64,000 nucleotides of DNA from Photobacterium marinum. Lineage in GTDB: Bacteria; Pseudomonadota; Gammaproteobacteria; Enterobacterales; Vibrionaceae. Positions within the stretch are counted from its first letter, which is position 1, and every line of letters begins with the position of its first letter. Under the pieces are notes generated by a model, which was not told the DNA's origin, made no database searches, and worked only from the letters and a program-made list of their open reading frames with translations. Shown piece by piece: positions 8,036 through 16,530 of this stretch. Both the position numbers and the translations under genes were made by a program. Location: positions 1 to 64,000 of the forward strand of contig NZ_AMZO01000002.1 in assembly GCF_000331515.1 (NCBI RefSeq), in the 5' to 3' direction.

Positions 8036-8542
8036 ATGAACACTCAGTTGACGATTACCATTGCGGGTCAGGATCACCCTCAATTAATTAATCAGCTTGC
8101 AGCGAAAACTCATGAACTGGGCGGCAAATGGTTGATCAGTAAAATTAATCGCCTTGATAACCAGATCGTGGGGATCATAAAAGTTGATATTCCCGCAGAT
8201 AATGCGCAGCTACTGAAAGGTGAGTTCACCCGAATTCCCGAATTACATGCACGTGTTATTGATGTCACTCAGCCGGTTCCGCTGGGTAAATTTGAGCAGC
8301 TTAAGCTTAAAGTTGAATCTAATGATCGCTCTGGACTGGTACACGATCTGACTAATGTTCTGGATGATATCGGTATTGATATTATTCATATCGAAAACCA
8401 CAGGATTGGTGTTCCGGATCTTGGTAAGGCGTTGTTTGTAGCAGAACTGCTGGTGGATGTTCCTGCTGAAGTGAATGTCGAGCAGCTACTGGAAGCCATG
8501 CAGCAGGTCGAAGAAGATATGCGGGTCAGTGTTGTAGATTGA
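8036..8542 (+). CDS. GcvR-like tandem ACT-domain protein
   Basis: The 168-residue protein consists of two ACT domains, the first at about residues 4-80 (ITIAGQDHPQLINQLA) and the second at about 90-165 (LKVESNDRSGLVHDLTNVL). It has no DNA-binding domain. This is the layout of the glycine cleavage system repressor GcvR, which acts by binding GcvA instead of DNA. No gcv or gcvA gene is near, and Vibrionaceae carry more than one such protein, so it is called GcvR-like without a gene name. The start has an excellent GAGGGGG ribosome site. It is transcribed alone. Confidence 0.8.
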   Translation: MNTQLTITIAGQDHPQLINQLAAKTHELGGKWLISKINRLDNQIVGIIKVDIPADNAQLLKGEFTRIPELHARVIDVTQPVPLGKFEQLKLKVESNDRSGLVHDLTNVLDDIGIDIIHIENHRIGVPDLGKALFVAELLVDVPAEVNVEQLLEAMQQVEEDMRVSVVD

Positions 8543-8567
8543 TAGTGAACTGAAGAATAAATAACAG

Positions 8568-8602
8568 AACGGCGTGAAGTATTCACTTCACGCCGTTTTT
8601 TA
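8568..8602. terminator. Terminator shared by the GcvR-like and lpxM genes
   Basis: A perfect 13-bp stem (AACGGCGTGAAGT and its complement) with an ATTC loop and a T run on the plus strand lies between convergent genes. Confidence 0.88.
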
Positions 8603-8624
8603 TAGATATTAAATAATGTACTGT

Positions 8625-9563
8625 TTAGTCGCGTCGAGTGCCGTCAGTACGGGTACGGAAGATATTCATGATCCACATGTACTGCTCAGGATTAGAGCGG
8701 ATCATATCTTCAAGTACTTTATTCATTCGGATCGCGTCGGTACGTTCATCACCGGAAGGGAAGTTCTCCAACGGAGCCTGGATTTTCAGCTCAAATTTTC
8801 CAGTATCGATGTTGAAGCCTGGGAAAACCGGGACAACGGCAGAATTTGACAGTTTAGCCAGTTTGCCGACACCTTTCAGGGTCGCTTTCTCATGGCCAAA
8901 GAAAGGAGCAAAGACACTCTGGCTGACACCATGATCTTCATCCGGCAGGTAGTAGGCCAGATAACCGTCTTTGATCGATTTCAGGTAAGGTTTGATACCT
9001 TGGTTTCGTTGATAAATCCGGCCGCCGAAAAGTCGGCGCTGACGGTTCATCAGCCATTCTGCAATCGGATTTCGCTGCGGGCGAACCATAGCTACCATAG
9101 GCATGCCTTTGGCGGCAAAATACAGCGCACTGAAATCAATCGCCCAGGTGTGCGGTACCAACATGATGATGTTCTTGTTTTGTTCACGCAGCTCGTGCAG
9201 GAAGTGTTCGCCCTCGACTTTATGACTGTTAAGAACATATCTGCGGCCTTTGATAAAAGGTTGGGCAAAGCCGAGCAAAATTGCTCCGGCTGTTGCGAAG
9301 GAATCCTCAAGCATTTTGAGTTGCTCTTCTTCACTTCGCTCCGGATAACACATTTGCAGGTTCATCATCGCCCGCTGTTTAGCTCGGTTGTTCTTCTGGA
9401 CAAAGAATCGTGCCAGCCGGCGAGACATGGCTGCTCTCAGCTGGTGTGGTAGCAGGGCCAGCAAAATGGCAAACGGGATTCCCAGCCAGGTCAGCCAGTG
9501 CCGAGGATGAAGAAATGACGTGGTGAAAACCGGGTCGTACTCGCTGTACGTTTTATTGCTCAT
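8625..9563 (-). CDS. lpxM: Lipid A biosynthesis late acyltransferase LpxM
   Basis: A 312-residue inner-membrane acyltransferase that adds the last secondary acyl chain to Kdo2-lipid A. The N-terminus (SEYDPVFTTSFLHPRHWLTW) parallels E. coli LpxM (SEYIPEFDKSFRHPRYWGAW) rather than LpxL. The catalytic H-x4-D motif is HTWAID, and PERSEEE, FGGR and YYLPDEDHG follow as in LpxM. One membrane anchor is visible near residues 25-42. The gene stands alone and is convergent with the GcvR-like gene. Chain length specificity (myristoyl or other) cannot be read from sequence. Confidence 0.92.
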   Translation of the reverse strand: MSNKTYSEYDPVFTTSFLHPRHWLTWLGIPFAILLALLPHQLRAAMSRRLARFFVQKNNRAKQRAMMNLQMCYPERSEEEQLKMLEDSFATAGAILLGFAQPFIKGRRYVLNSHKVEGEHFLHELREQNKNIIMLVPHTWAIDFSALYFAAKGMPMVAMVRPQRNPIAEWLMNRQRRLFGGRIYQRNQGIKPYLKSIKDGYLAYYLPDEDHGVSQSVFAPFFGHEKATLKGVGKLAKLSNSAVVPVFPGFNIDTGKFELKIQAPLENFPSGDERTDAIRMNKVLEDMIRSNPEQYMWIMNIFRTRTDGTRRD

Positions 9564-9901
9564 GTTGATAAATCCAAAGATGCTGTTTGGCCGTCAGCGA
9601 AGTGCTTTCCGCTAAAAGTATTTCCGCTAAATCTGCGCTAGATAAAATCGGGTATATATTCGATTGATATTACCTGTTTATCAATTTATTGCATTGGCAT
9701 TCATTTTTCTCATTTAAGTGCTGAATTGTAAGTTTTACAGGATGGGAATCAAGCCTAACTAGCAGGAATGTCAGTTTCTTTCTATGTTGTCGGTGATTAC
9801 TGAAGCAATAAAGGCGATAATTTAATGGATAGCAAGATATGTAGTTTGTTAATAATATCAAAGGTATGCTGAATTCAACGTCAGGAAAAACAGGTTTTTG
9901 C
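9564..9901. other. 338-bp AT-rich divergent intergenic region
   Basis: It should contain promoters of lpxM (leftward) and the phosphodiesterase gene (rightward). No convincing -35/-10 pair, operator, hairpin or small gene was identified in it. Confidence 0.4.
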
Positions 9902-10642
9902 ATGAAAAAATTATTCGCCCACCGTGGTATGTCGACGCTTGCACCAGAAAATACGTTGGCTGCGTTTTCGCTGTGCCACCAGCATGGTATTAAGTGGATT
10001 GAGTGTGATGTCGATATCCTGTCTGATGGAACAGTAGTTGTTTCCCACGATGATACGCTTGATCGTTGTACCGACCACAGCGGCAGCCTTTATGACATGA
10101 CACAGGCAGATTTGACTGAAATAGATGCCGGAAGCTGGTTTCATGATGATTATATTGGTGAACCGCTCCCGACATTTGAGCAGTTGATTGAGCTGGTTAA
10201 TCAACATCAGCTCAATATCAATGTTGAGATTAAGTCGTGTACTGCTGGCTGGGAGATGACGGATAAGTTGCTGACTAATGTTACCTCTGGGCTAGAGAAA
10301 CTGGATTCAGAGCGAGAGTTGATCGTTTCTTGTTTCAATCACTTGGCATTGGCGGAATTTAAACGTCGCCGACCACAGACTCAGGTTGCCTGTCTGTTTG
10401 AAAGTGCAACACTTGGGGATGATTGGCAGTCAGTATTGCAGGCCTGTGAGGCAGACTATATCCATCCTGAAGATGAAGGTTTGACCCGGGAGATGGTGGA
10501 ATCGTTCAAGGCGGCAGGTTACAAGATAAATGTTTATACCGTTAATGACTTAGCTCGGGCCAACCAGCTATTTAATTGGGGCGTGGATGGGGTCTTTACC
10601 GATATTGCTCATCGTTTTCCGTCGAAATATAAGCAAAGCTGA
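9902..10642 (+). CDS. ugpQ: Glycerophosphodiester phosphodiesterase, cytosolic (UgpQ type)
   Basis: The 246-residue TIM-barrel enzyme opens MKKLFAHRGMSTLAPENT, with the catalytic HRG and ENT motifs at the very N-terminus and no signal peptide, so it acts in the cytoplasm like E. coli UgpQ, which is about the same length. Further family motifs are ECDVDILSDG, VVSHDDTLDR and NVEIKS. It hydrolyses deacylated phospholipids to glycerol-3-phosphate and an alcohol. A frame reaches back to 9866, but the ATG at 9902 has an AGG ribosome site and matches the family start. No ugpABCE transporter is adjacent. Confidence 0.92.
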   Translation: MKKLFAHRGMSTLAPENTLAAFSLCHQHGIKWIECDVDILSDGTVVVSHDDTLDRCTDHSGSLYDMTQADLTEIDAGSWFHDDYIGEPLPTFEQLIELVNQHQLNINVEIKSCTAGWEMTDKLLTNVTSGLEKLDSERELIVSCFNHLALAEFKRRRPQTQVACLFESATLGDDWQSVLQACEADYIHPEDEGLTREMVESFKAAGYKINVYTVNDLARANQLFNWGVDGVFTDIAHRFPSKYKQS

Positions 10643-10669
10643 AAGTACTTCAAACCATTTATAAAATGT

Positions 10670-10699
10670 AAAAAACGCAGGTTTCAGCCTGCGTTTTTT
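10670..10699. terminator. Bidirectional terminator between ugpQ and the marR-type gene
   Basis: A 12-bp stem AAAAAACGCAGG / CCTGCGTTTTTT with a six-base loop gives T runs on both strands, serving two convergent genes. Confidence 0.93.
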
Positions 10700-10716
10700 G
10701 TTCTAAGAGGAATTGA

Positions 10717-11133
10717 TTAGAATTCCTGATTCATTTTCTTTAGATAGCTGAGCAGGTTCTGCCGCTCGGTGTCATCCAGCTTTGCGGTAATGTCCTGAGT
10801 CAGTGCCAGGTGCAGGTTATCGTGCTCCTGGTACATTTCCTGCCCTTTCTCTGTCAGCTCAACCAGAATTGAACGGCGGTCAGATTCGTGCGGTCTGCGT
10901 TGTATCAGATCTGTATTAACCATTTTGTCGACCTGAACAGTCAGGGTGCCGGTAGTTACACCTATCTTATCTGCCAGTTCCTTCATGCGCATGGCACCGT
11001 GAACACCGAGAATTTCTACGATATGCACCTGGGGCAGGGTAAAGCCTTTACCTCTGACGACTGACTGCTCCCATGATGAAAGCTTCTCGTAAAACTCAAT
11101 GATGGTGTGGTTTAACTGTTCAATCTCGTTCAT
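10717..11133 (-). CDS. MarR-family transcriptional regulator
   Basis: The 138-residue protein has the MarR winged-helix core: helix-turn-helix around MKELADKIGVTTGTLTVQVDKM and the wing RRPHESDRRSILVELTEKG, with helical dimerisation ends. It starts 13 nt after the cation exporter gene and on the same strand, so the two are one operon and the regulator probably controls that operon. There is no obvious zinc site of the AdcR/ZitR kind (few histidines and no cysteine cluster), so the inducer may not be a metal. The ligand is unknown. Confidence 0.88.
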   Translation of the reverse strand: MNEIEQLNHTIIEFYEKLSSWEQSVVRGKGFTLPQVHIVEILGVHGAMRMKELADKIGVTTGTLTVQVDKMVNTDLIQRRPHESDRRSILVELTEKGQEMYQEHDNLHLALTQDITAKLDDTERQNLLSYLKKMNQEF

Positions 11134-11146
11134 GAAAAATCCGTTG

Positions 11147-12085
11147 TCAGTGTGTGTCCTGACAGCTGTTTACTTCTATGGTCAGGTGGCTGATTTTATC
11201 GAATTTCTCAAGTAATTGCTTGTAAACCTGCACCGGTTTCGGTTCATGGGTAACCAGAGAAATCATCGCAGCATAGTGGTTGGCACTGATTTTCCAGATA
11301 TGAATATCACTGATCCTGATATCAGTGCCTTCTTCCAGTGTATTGATGATTTGTTGCTGATAGCCATCTTCAATACTGCTGTCGAGCAGGATAGGACCGG
11401 TTTGTTTCATCAGCCCCCAGGCCCAGCGGGTAATAATAACGGCACCGACGATCCCCATAATGGCATCAAGCCAGTTGAAGCCGTAGTACTTGCCAAACAA
11501 CAGGGCAGCGATTGCCAGCAACGAGGTTAAAGCATCAGCAAGAACGTGGAAATAGGCGGCTTTCAGGTTATGGTCATGATGGTGGTGAGTATGGTCATGA
11601 CTGTGGTGATCATGATCGTGGTGATGGTGGTGATCGTCTTTGAGTAAGAAGACACTGGCTATGTTAACCGTTAGGCCGATGACCGCAACCAGGATCGCTT
11701 CGTTGAAACGGATAGCTTCTGGGGAGAATAAACGCTGAACAGATTCAACCATCATCAGTAACGCAACCAGGCCGAGAGCTATGGCACTGGTGAAACCGCC
11801 CAGAACACTTACCTTTCCAGTACCAAATGAAAAGGCTTTGTTGTTGGTGTGCTTTCGGGCGTAGCGGTAGGCAAAAATGGTGATAAGAAAAGCAGCTGCA
11901 TGGGTACCCATATGCCAGCCATCGGCTAGTAAGGCCATTGAGCCGAAGACGCTGCCGGCTGCAATTTCGGCAACCATAGTGATCAGGGTCAGCCATAACA
12001 CCCAAAGAGTTCGTTTTTCACCGTTGGGGTTTATGGATACAAAGTCATGTTTATGTTGCCAGTGGTTGATTGAGTGTGAATGCAC
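11147..12085 (-). CDS. dmeF: CDF-family divalent metal exporter, DmeF-like
   Basis: The 312-residue inner-membrane protein has six predicted helices and the CDF motif pattern, with LLADGWHMGTHA and HVLADALTSLLA carrying the transport-site His/Asp residues. A histidine-rich loop of about 22 residues lies between helices four and five near residue 150, and the N-terminus is also His-rich. The sequence GSMALLADGWHM.THA.A and the FSFGTGK motif match the DmeF subfamily, which exports Co(II) and Ni(II). Zinc export is possible. The start is a GTG with GGAG upstream. It is the first gene of an operon with the MarR-type gene. Confidence 0.85.
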   Translation of the reverse strand: MHSHSINHWQHKHDFVSINPNGEKRTLWVLWLTLITMVAEIAAGSVFGSMALLADGWHMGTHAAAFLITIFAYRYARKHTNNKAFSFGTGKVSVLGGFTSAIALGLVALLMMVESVQRLFSPEAIRFNEAILVAVIGLTVNIASVFLLKDDHHHHHDHDHHSHDHTHHHHDHNLKAAYFHVLADALTSLLAIAALLFGKYYGFNWLDAIMGIVGAVIITRWAWGLMKQTGPILLDSSIEDGYQQQIINTLEEGTDIRISDIHIWKISANHYAAMISLVTHEPKPVQVYKQLLEKFDKISHLTIEVNSCQDTH

Positions 12086-12219
12086 CGTGTTGCTCCGTGT
12101 AAATTAGTTTGAAACTTATATTGTTTGGTTTTCAAAGTATATTTTCATTATATAGTTTGAAGATCAAGGTAAATTTCTTATTTGTCAGGATCTTCATCAA
12201 ATAGCGTAGATTGGAGATA

Positions 12220-12256
12220 AAAAAACGCCTCCCTGATGACAGGAAGGCGCTTTTAA
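12220..12256 (-). terminator. Terminator after the lipoprotein gene
   Basis: A hairpin with a CGCC..CCTG core, one bulge and one mismatch is followed on the minus strand by a run of six T (AAAAAA on plus). It lies 25 nt past the stop of the lipoprotein gene. Confidence 0.75.
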
Positions 12257-12280
12257 ATTGAAGTAATGAAGAGGAGCTTT

Positions 12281-13612
12281 TTAGCCCTGATTAGCGGTGG
12301 CTGCTTCTTCGGAAGGTACCTGAACCGGTTGCTCTGGTTGGACCGGAGTTGGTGTCTGAATCTCTGCTGCTTCAGCAGGTGTTGCCGCAGGAGCTGAAGC
12401 CGGAGCCTGAACTGGCGCAACTGTAGCTGTCTTAGTTGGTGCTACAGGTACAGGTTGTACTGGTACCGGTGGTGTTAGTGGTAGTACAGGTGCCTGCTGT
12501 GCAGCAAGAAGTTGGGCAGACAATTCAGCTACTTTTTGCTCAAGAATTGCAGCTCGGGCTTTTTCATCACCTAGTTCGCTGCGCAGTTTTTGCTGGGCAA
12601 TTGCAGACTCTTGCTCACCTTGCTGGTTGGCTTTGATAAAGTCGACAAGGTGTTTGCCTTGCTTGCTGATAGGTTGATCACGAACATCTTCTGAGCCAAG
12701 TGCAAGCGAGACATTCAGCAGGATCTTCTCGAAGCTCAGGACATGGCGCTCGTAGTCTTTCTCTGGCATCGCCTTTAGCTTTTTCACCACGTTAGCGACT
12801 TGCTGAGCGTGCTTCAGTGAGAACATAGCTTCGTCGGCTTTGTCGATGATTTGCGCTGTAGCGCGAGGTTCGGCTGCAATGAAAGCTTCTGCTGCTTTTA
12901 CTGCTGCTGCACCCTGAGCTAAGGTTTCTGGCGCATGCATGCTGATACGGGCTTGTTTTAAGCGCTTAAGCTCTTTTTGTGCATCGAACAGGTAGATGCG
13001 GGTTACCGTGCGAACTTCAAGTGCGCGCTGCTTGCGAACAAGTTCTGGCTGGGCACTGATTGCTCTTTCAGCCTTTTCATCAGCAACATAGTCGACCAGC
13101 GTTTTAACTTTTCTCTCTAACTGTTTTGCTGATGTAGGGTAATATTTAACAGCGTTAATTTTATTCAATTGATCGCGGTAGCTAAGAGCTTCTTCTAATA
13201 CTGTTTGCACTGAAACACGAATAGCTTCTGCTTTAGTTAAATGTGCACTGAATTTAGCAAGGCTTTCTTCTGTAGCCTGAATATTCGTTGTTGAGCTGAA
13301 GAAGCCACTGCTGCTATTAGCTTCATTGGGATCAAGCTCATATTCGGCATAATATTCTTTAGCTTCGGCAAGGGCATTTTGCGCATCACGAATTTGAAGT
13401 GTAGCAAACCAATCAAGTTTGTTTTCTTTCGCCTCTTGAAGTTTTTTCTCAGCTGAATCAATGGATTGTTTAACCTTGTTGATTTGAACTGAAACTTGCT
13501 CCTGGGCCTGGTTGGTTTCCAATGGGAGCGATGATGTGGACGCTGAATCAGATGCACACCCTGACAGTGCAACAGCGGCAGCTAGTGCTGCAATTTTAAA
13601 TTCCCTCTTCAT
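12281..13612 (-). CDS. Coiled-coil lipoprotein with a Pro/Ala-rich C-terminal tail, unknown function
   Basis: A 443-residue protein with a lipoprotein signal (MKREFKIAALAAAVALSGC, lipobox LSGC at residues 16-19; Ser/Ala after Cys suggests outer-membrane sorting). Residues 35-370 are mostly charged helix with coiled-coil character. From about residue 378 to the end the chain is a low-complexity Pro/Val/Ala/Gln tail (PVLPLTPPVPVQPVPVAP). I do not recognise the family by name. A helical periplasmic lipoprotein with a flexible Pro-rich tail could span the periplasm or contact peptidoglycan, but this is inference. It is transcribed alone with its own terminator. Confidence 0.8.
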   Translation of the reverse strand: MKREFKIAALAAAVALSGCASDSASTSSLPLETNQAQEQVSVQINKVKQSIDSAEKKLQEAKENKLDWFATLQIRDAQNALAEAKEYYAEYELDPNEANSSSGFFSSTTNIQATEESLAKFSAHLTKAEAIRVSVQTVLEEALSYRDQLNKINAVKYYPTSAKQLERKVKTLVDYVADEKAERAISAQPELVRKQRALEVRTVTRIYLFDAQKELKRLKQARISMHAPETLAQGAAAVKAAEAFIAAEPRATAQIIDKADEAMFSLKHAQQVANVVKKLKAMPEKDYERHVLSFEKILLNVSLALGSEDVRDQPISKQGKHLVDFIKANQQGEQESAIAQQKLRSELGDEKARAAILEQKVAELSAQLLAAQQAPVLPLTPPVPVQPVPVAPTKTATVAPVQAPASAPAATPAEAAEIQTPTPVQPEQPVQVPSEEAATANQG

Positions 13613-13966
13613 GAGGACTCCTTGATTGTGGAATTAAACAATAAAAATAAAAACAATTAGCGCTGTAGTAATAATATACGCTGCCCGTATTTTAGATATA
13701 TTTCACCAGAAATTAAATCGGATGAAACTTATTTATTGTGATTTTTGACGTCTAAATAAAATAGATGATCGATTGACAGTTTGATTAATTATTGGTCATT
13801 TTTTTGACGCATTGGTGGTTAGTGAAGTTATTATTTTAACGGAGAACGTAGTGGTGAAAAAATACACAAAAAGAGGGGGCAGCAGCTGTTGAAAACTGCT
13901 GCTGGCGGGTAGTTCACTTTATTCTGTTATTGAGCTGCGATAGATATTTTATGTCAGGGGGCTGGT
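13613..13966. other. 354-bp intergenic region
   Basis: It holds the presumed promoter of the lipoprotein gene on its left and a weak terminator hairpin for ybaM on its right (listed separately). The left two thirds are very AT-rich. No further gene was found. Confidence 0.4.
13870..13904 (-). terminator. Possible terminator after ybaM
   Basis: Arms CAGCAGCTGTT (13880-13890) and AACTGCTGCTG (13894-13904) pair with one mismatch; reading leftward the hairpin is followed by a C run and then CTTTTTG. It is weaker than the other terminators here. Confidence 0.4.
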
Positions 13967-14137
13967 TCAGCTGTTCTGATTCAATTTTGCTTTAAGGTCC
14001 TGAGTTACAATCTCAAGGGCTGATAATGCAACTTCCGGTGAGATATCGTTGCTTTCGAGTAGGTAGATAAGGTCAACAGCCAGCTTGATCTCTTCCGGAG
14101 CATCATCAAGCGGGTTTTGTGTTTTGTTCTTTGTCAT
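13967..14137 (-). CDS. ybaM: YbaM-like small protein (DUF2496)
   Basis: A 56-residue protein read from ATG at 14137 to TGA at 13967. The core DDAPEEIKLAVDLIYLLESN followed by ALEIV..D...KL matches E. coli YbaM (ENAPDDVKLAVDLIVLLE, ALDIVKRDYEKKL) closely. Its function is unknown. In E. coli ybaM follows priC; here a histone-deacetylase-like gene is inserted between priC and ybaM on the same strand, so the pairing is conserved with one gene added. The ribosome site is weak. Confidence 0.88.
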   Translation of the reverse strand: MTKNKTQNPLDDAPEEIKLAVDLIYLLESNDISPEVALSALEIVTQDLKAKLNQNS

Positions 14138-14226
14138 AATGCTTTTTGTCTAAATTCGTCATTAAGTACTTATTGAGCGAGCTTAACATTTTTTCAGGTT
14201 TGCCAGCATAGTATGATGGGTTGGCG

Positions 14227-15162
14227 TTATGGCCTGAACATTCGTTCTGGTTGGTAAACCGCGATAGCCGCATGTACTAACTGAGTATGTAATTTAATTA
14301 ATTGTTGATGATCTTTACGGTATCCGCCACCTACGACAGCTGCTATAGGTATTCTGTCGCTGTGACAGTGGTTTAATACAAGGCGGTCTCGTTCGAATAT
14401 TCCATTTAGGCTGATATCGAAATAACCGAGTTCGTCATCCTTATGAATATCAACTCCGGCATCGTATAGGATGAAATCTGGCTGGTGCTGGGCAAGAGCT
14501 AAGTTAAGAATGCTTTCGAAGGTTTCGATGTATTCGTTGGTTGTTGTCGATTTGGGTAAGGCAAGATCGATATCCGAATCCGGCTTTCGGGCCGGGAAAT
14601 TTTTGTCACAGTGGACAGAAAACGTAATGATGTTTGGCTCATCGGCTAACAAGGTTGCGGTGCCATCGCCTTGATGGACATCGCAGTCAATGATCATTAC
14701 TTTTTCGATACCATCTAATGTCAGGGCATGGCGGGCAGCAAAAGCCAAGTCATTTATCAGGCAGAAACCGCTGCCAAAATCATGATGGGCATGGTGATAA
14801 CCGCCGCTGAGGTGGATTCCGATCCCATGTTCAAATGCAAGATCAACGGTGAGCCGGGTACCGGCAGCGGACATCAAAGTACGATCGATCAGCTGTTGAC
14901 TCCATGGGAAGCCGATTCTGCGCATTTTTGCAGCAGGCAGGGAATTGTTTACCAGCGCCTCAATATAATCAGGGCAATGCAGGCTTTTCAGTTCATGTGC
15001 TTCGATGGGTATTGGCTGATGAAAGGCTGTAATGGCGCGATTGGTTATGTTTAACTCGCAATTGAGGTAATCGTAAAGCAGCCGATATTTGGTTATCGGG
15101 TAGCGGTGGCCTTCAGGCAGATCGAGCTGGGAATAAATCGGATGATAAACAAGCGGTAGCAT
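14227..15162 (-). CDS. Histone deacetylase-family (arginase/HDAC fold) amidohydrolase
   Basis: The 311-residue protein carries the class II HDAC/acetoin-utilisation (AcuC-like) signature: GGYHHAHHDFGSGFC with the catalytic His pair, IIDCDVHQGDGTA with the Asp-x-His zinc ligands, YDAGVDIHKDD with the third Asp ligand, and GGGY near the C-terminus. It should be a zinc enzyme removing acyl groups from lysine, polyamines or small amides in the cytoplasm. The substrate is unknown. It begins 3 nt after the priC stop and so is translated from the same message as priC. Confidence 0.9.
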   Translation of the reverse strand: MLPLVYHPIYSQLDLPEGHRYPITKYRLLYDYLNCELNITNRAITAFHQPIPIEAHELKSLHCPDYIEALVNNSLPAAKMRRIGFPWSQQLIDRTLMSAAGTRLTVDLAFEHGIGIHLSGGYHHAHHDFGSGFCLINDLAFAARHALTLDGIEKVMIIDCDVHQGDGTATLLADEPNIITFSVHCDKNFPARKPDSDIDLALPKSTTTNEYIETFESILNLALAQHQPDFILYDAGVDIHKDDELGYFDISLNGIFERDRLVLNHCHSDRIPIAAVVGGGYRKDHQQLIKLHTQLVHAAIAVYQPERMFRP

Positions 15163-15165
15163 GAA

Positions 15166-15717
15166 TTATCCTTTTCGCTCTCTCTGGCTGATCTCTTTTT
15201 CGATTTTGGCGAGTGATGCACGGCAACGGCTCAGACGACCATCTAGCGCCAATACTTCTTTTTGCATTTTCTGCTGTTCTGCCAGTGTAGTACAGCGAGT
15301 GAGCATCATTTCTTTGTCTCGCTGCATGGCAGCCAGTCTGCGCTCCCAGTCCTGGTGTTGTGCCAGATCCTGATAGAGCTCATGAATCGGTCGGCGCCAG
15401 CCTTGATTTCGTTTAGGTTCATTTTTACGAATCTGCTTAGTTGCCAGTTCTCGCTGGATTGCCTGAATCTGTGCGACTAACTTTTCACAGATATGCTGAG
15501 TACGGGTTGTATTCAACTTTCCAGCCCTGCGCTCATCCCTCAATGCTTTGATTTCGCTGCGGACTTCATTGACACAGGGGGTCAGTAGTTTACTCCGGCA
15601 CAGGAATAGCTGCTCATCAAACAGGGGGCGTTGTGCTTCTCCGCGTTTGCGATCGGTCTGAGCCGCTTCGTGTGCCAGTTGGTCAAGGATATTTTCCAGG
15701 CGTTTTAAATCAGGCAT
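15166..15717 (-). CDS. priC: Primosomal replication protein N'' (PriC)
   Basis: The 183-residue, very basic helical protein matches PriC in pattern: LFDEQLF...R near the start, a central QRELATK, then HQDWERRLAAM, TTLAEQQKMQKEV and a C-terminal LSRCR.SLAKIE, all parallel to E. coli PriC (HQDFERRL, VEQQTLHREV, LARCRHALEKIE). PriC restarts stalled replication forks with PriA/Rep and DnaB-DnaC. The gene lies between the TSUP permease and the HDAC-like gene on the same strand with gaps of 14 and 3 nt. Confidence 0.9.
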   Translation of the reverse strand: MPDLKRLENILDQLAHEAAQTDRKRGEAQRPLFDEQLFLCRSKLLTPCVNEVRSEIKALRDERRAGKLNTTRTQHICEKLVAQIQAIQRELATKQIRKNEPKRNQGWRRPIHELYQDLAQHQDWERRLAAMQRDKEMMLTRCTTLAEQQKMQKEVLALDGRLSRCRASLAKIEKEISQRERKG

Positions 15718-15731
15718 AGAGTTTCCGTAAA

Positions 15732-16505
15732 TCAGAACCAGGCTTGCCAGGCTAGTTTAATGGCTAATACGATAACGACAGTCACAAATACCGGACGGAT
15801 GAATTTGGCACCGAACCGAATGGCAGAGTGGGCACCAATGTAAGCACCCAGCATTAAGCATAAGCCCATGGTCAGGCCGAGGGCGAAATTAATATGTCCC
15901 AATACAGCAAAGGTAATGAGGGAAGTCATATTACTGGTGAAGTTCATGGCTTTTGCCAGTCCGGATGCCATCAGGATATCCAGACGGTAGAGTGCCATAT
16001 TTGAAACGGTCCAAAATGCTCCGGTTCCGGGGCCGGCGAGGCCATCGTAAAAACCGAGAGTGCTTCCCTGCAGCCACTGTTTTTTTGTCAGCTGGCGACA
16101 TTTTTCCGGTAGTTTGTGCTCTTTGCCTTTTGGCTGCGGGTGCCAGACTGTGTAAATAGCAACCGCCAAAATGATTAGAGGTAGTACTTTTTCAAGCCAG
16201 TCGGTACTGATGAGATCTACAACTAAAGTACCGCCAATGGCACCGCAAAGGGTGGCCAGGAATGATGCACGCCAGAACGCCGGAGAAAACAGTTGCTTCC
16301 GGTAATAGGTCCATGCCGCAGTTGAAGAAGCAAAGGTAGCTGCCAGTTTATTGGTACCCAGGGCGATATGCGGCGGTAGCCCGAGAGACAATAGGGCCGG
16401 GACAGTCAGCATTCCGCCTCCGCCGGCAACGGCATCAATAAATCCTGCAGCGAAAGCTACCAGACCAAGTATGATCATCACACCTGGTTCAATCATTTCT
16501 ATCAT
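15732..16505 (-). CDS. TSUP (TauE/SafE/YfcA) family membrane permease
   Basis: The 257-residue protein has about eight hydrophobic segments. The N-terminal motif GFIDAVAGGGGMLTVPALLSLGLPPHIALGTNKLAA and the second-half STLGFYDGLAGPGTGAFW are the duplicated TSUP motifs, closest to YfcA. TSUP proteins move sulfite, sulfoacetate or similar organic sulfonates or anions; the substrate cannot be told. ATG at 16505 has no clear ribosome site and the internal ATG three codons on is an alternative. It lies 25 nt after dinG and 14 nt before priC on the same strand. Confidence 0.88.
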   Translation of the reverse strand: MIEMIEPGVMIILGLVAFAAGFIDAVAGGGGMLTVPALLSLGLPPHIALGTNKLAATFASSTAAWTYYRKQLFSPAFWRASFLATLCGAIGGTLVVDLISTDWLEKVLPLIILAVAIYTVWHPQPKGKEHKLPEKCRQLTKKQWLQGSTLGFYDGLAGPGTGAFWTVSNMALYRLDILMASGLAKAMNFTSNMTSLITFAVLGHINFALGLTMGLCLMLGAYIGAHSAIRFGAKFIRPVFVTVVIVLAIKLAWQAWF

Positions 16506-16530
16506 TAATCGTTATCTTGGTTGATCAGTA

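Noticed and set aside
8892-9452. 186-codon open frame on the plus strand
   Set aside because: Antisense to lpxM, which has clear catalytic motifs.
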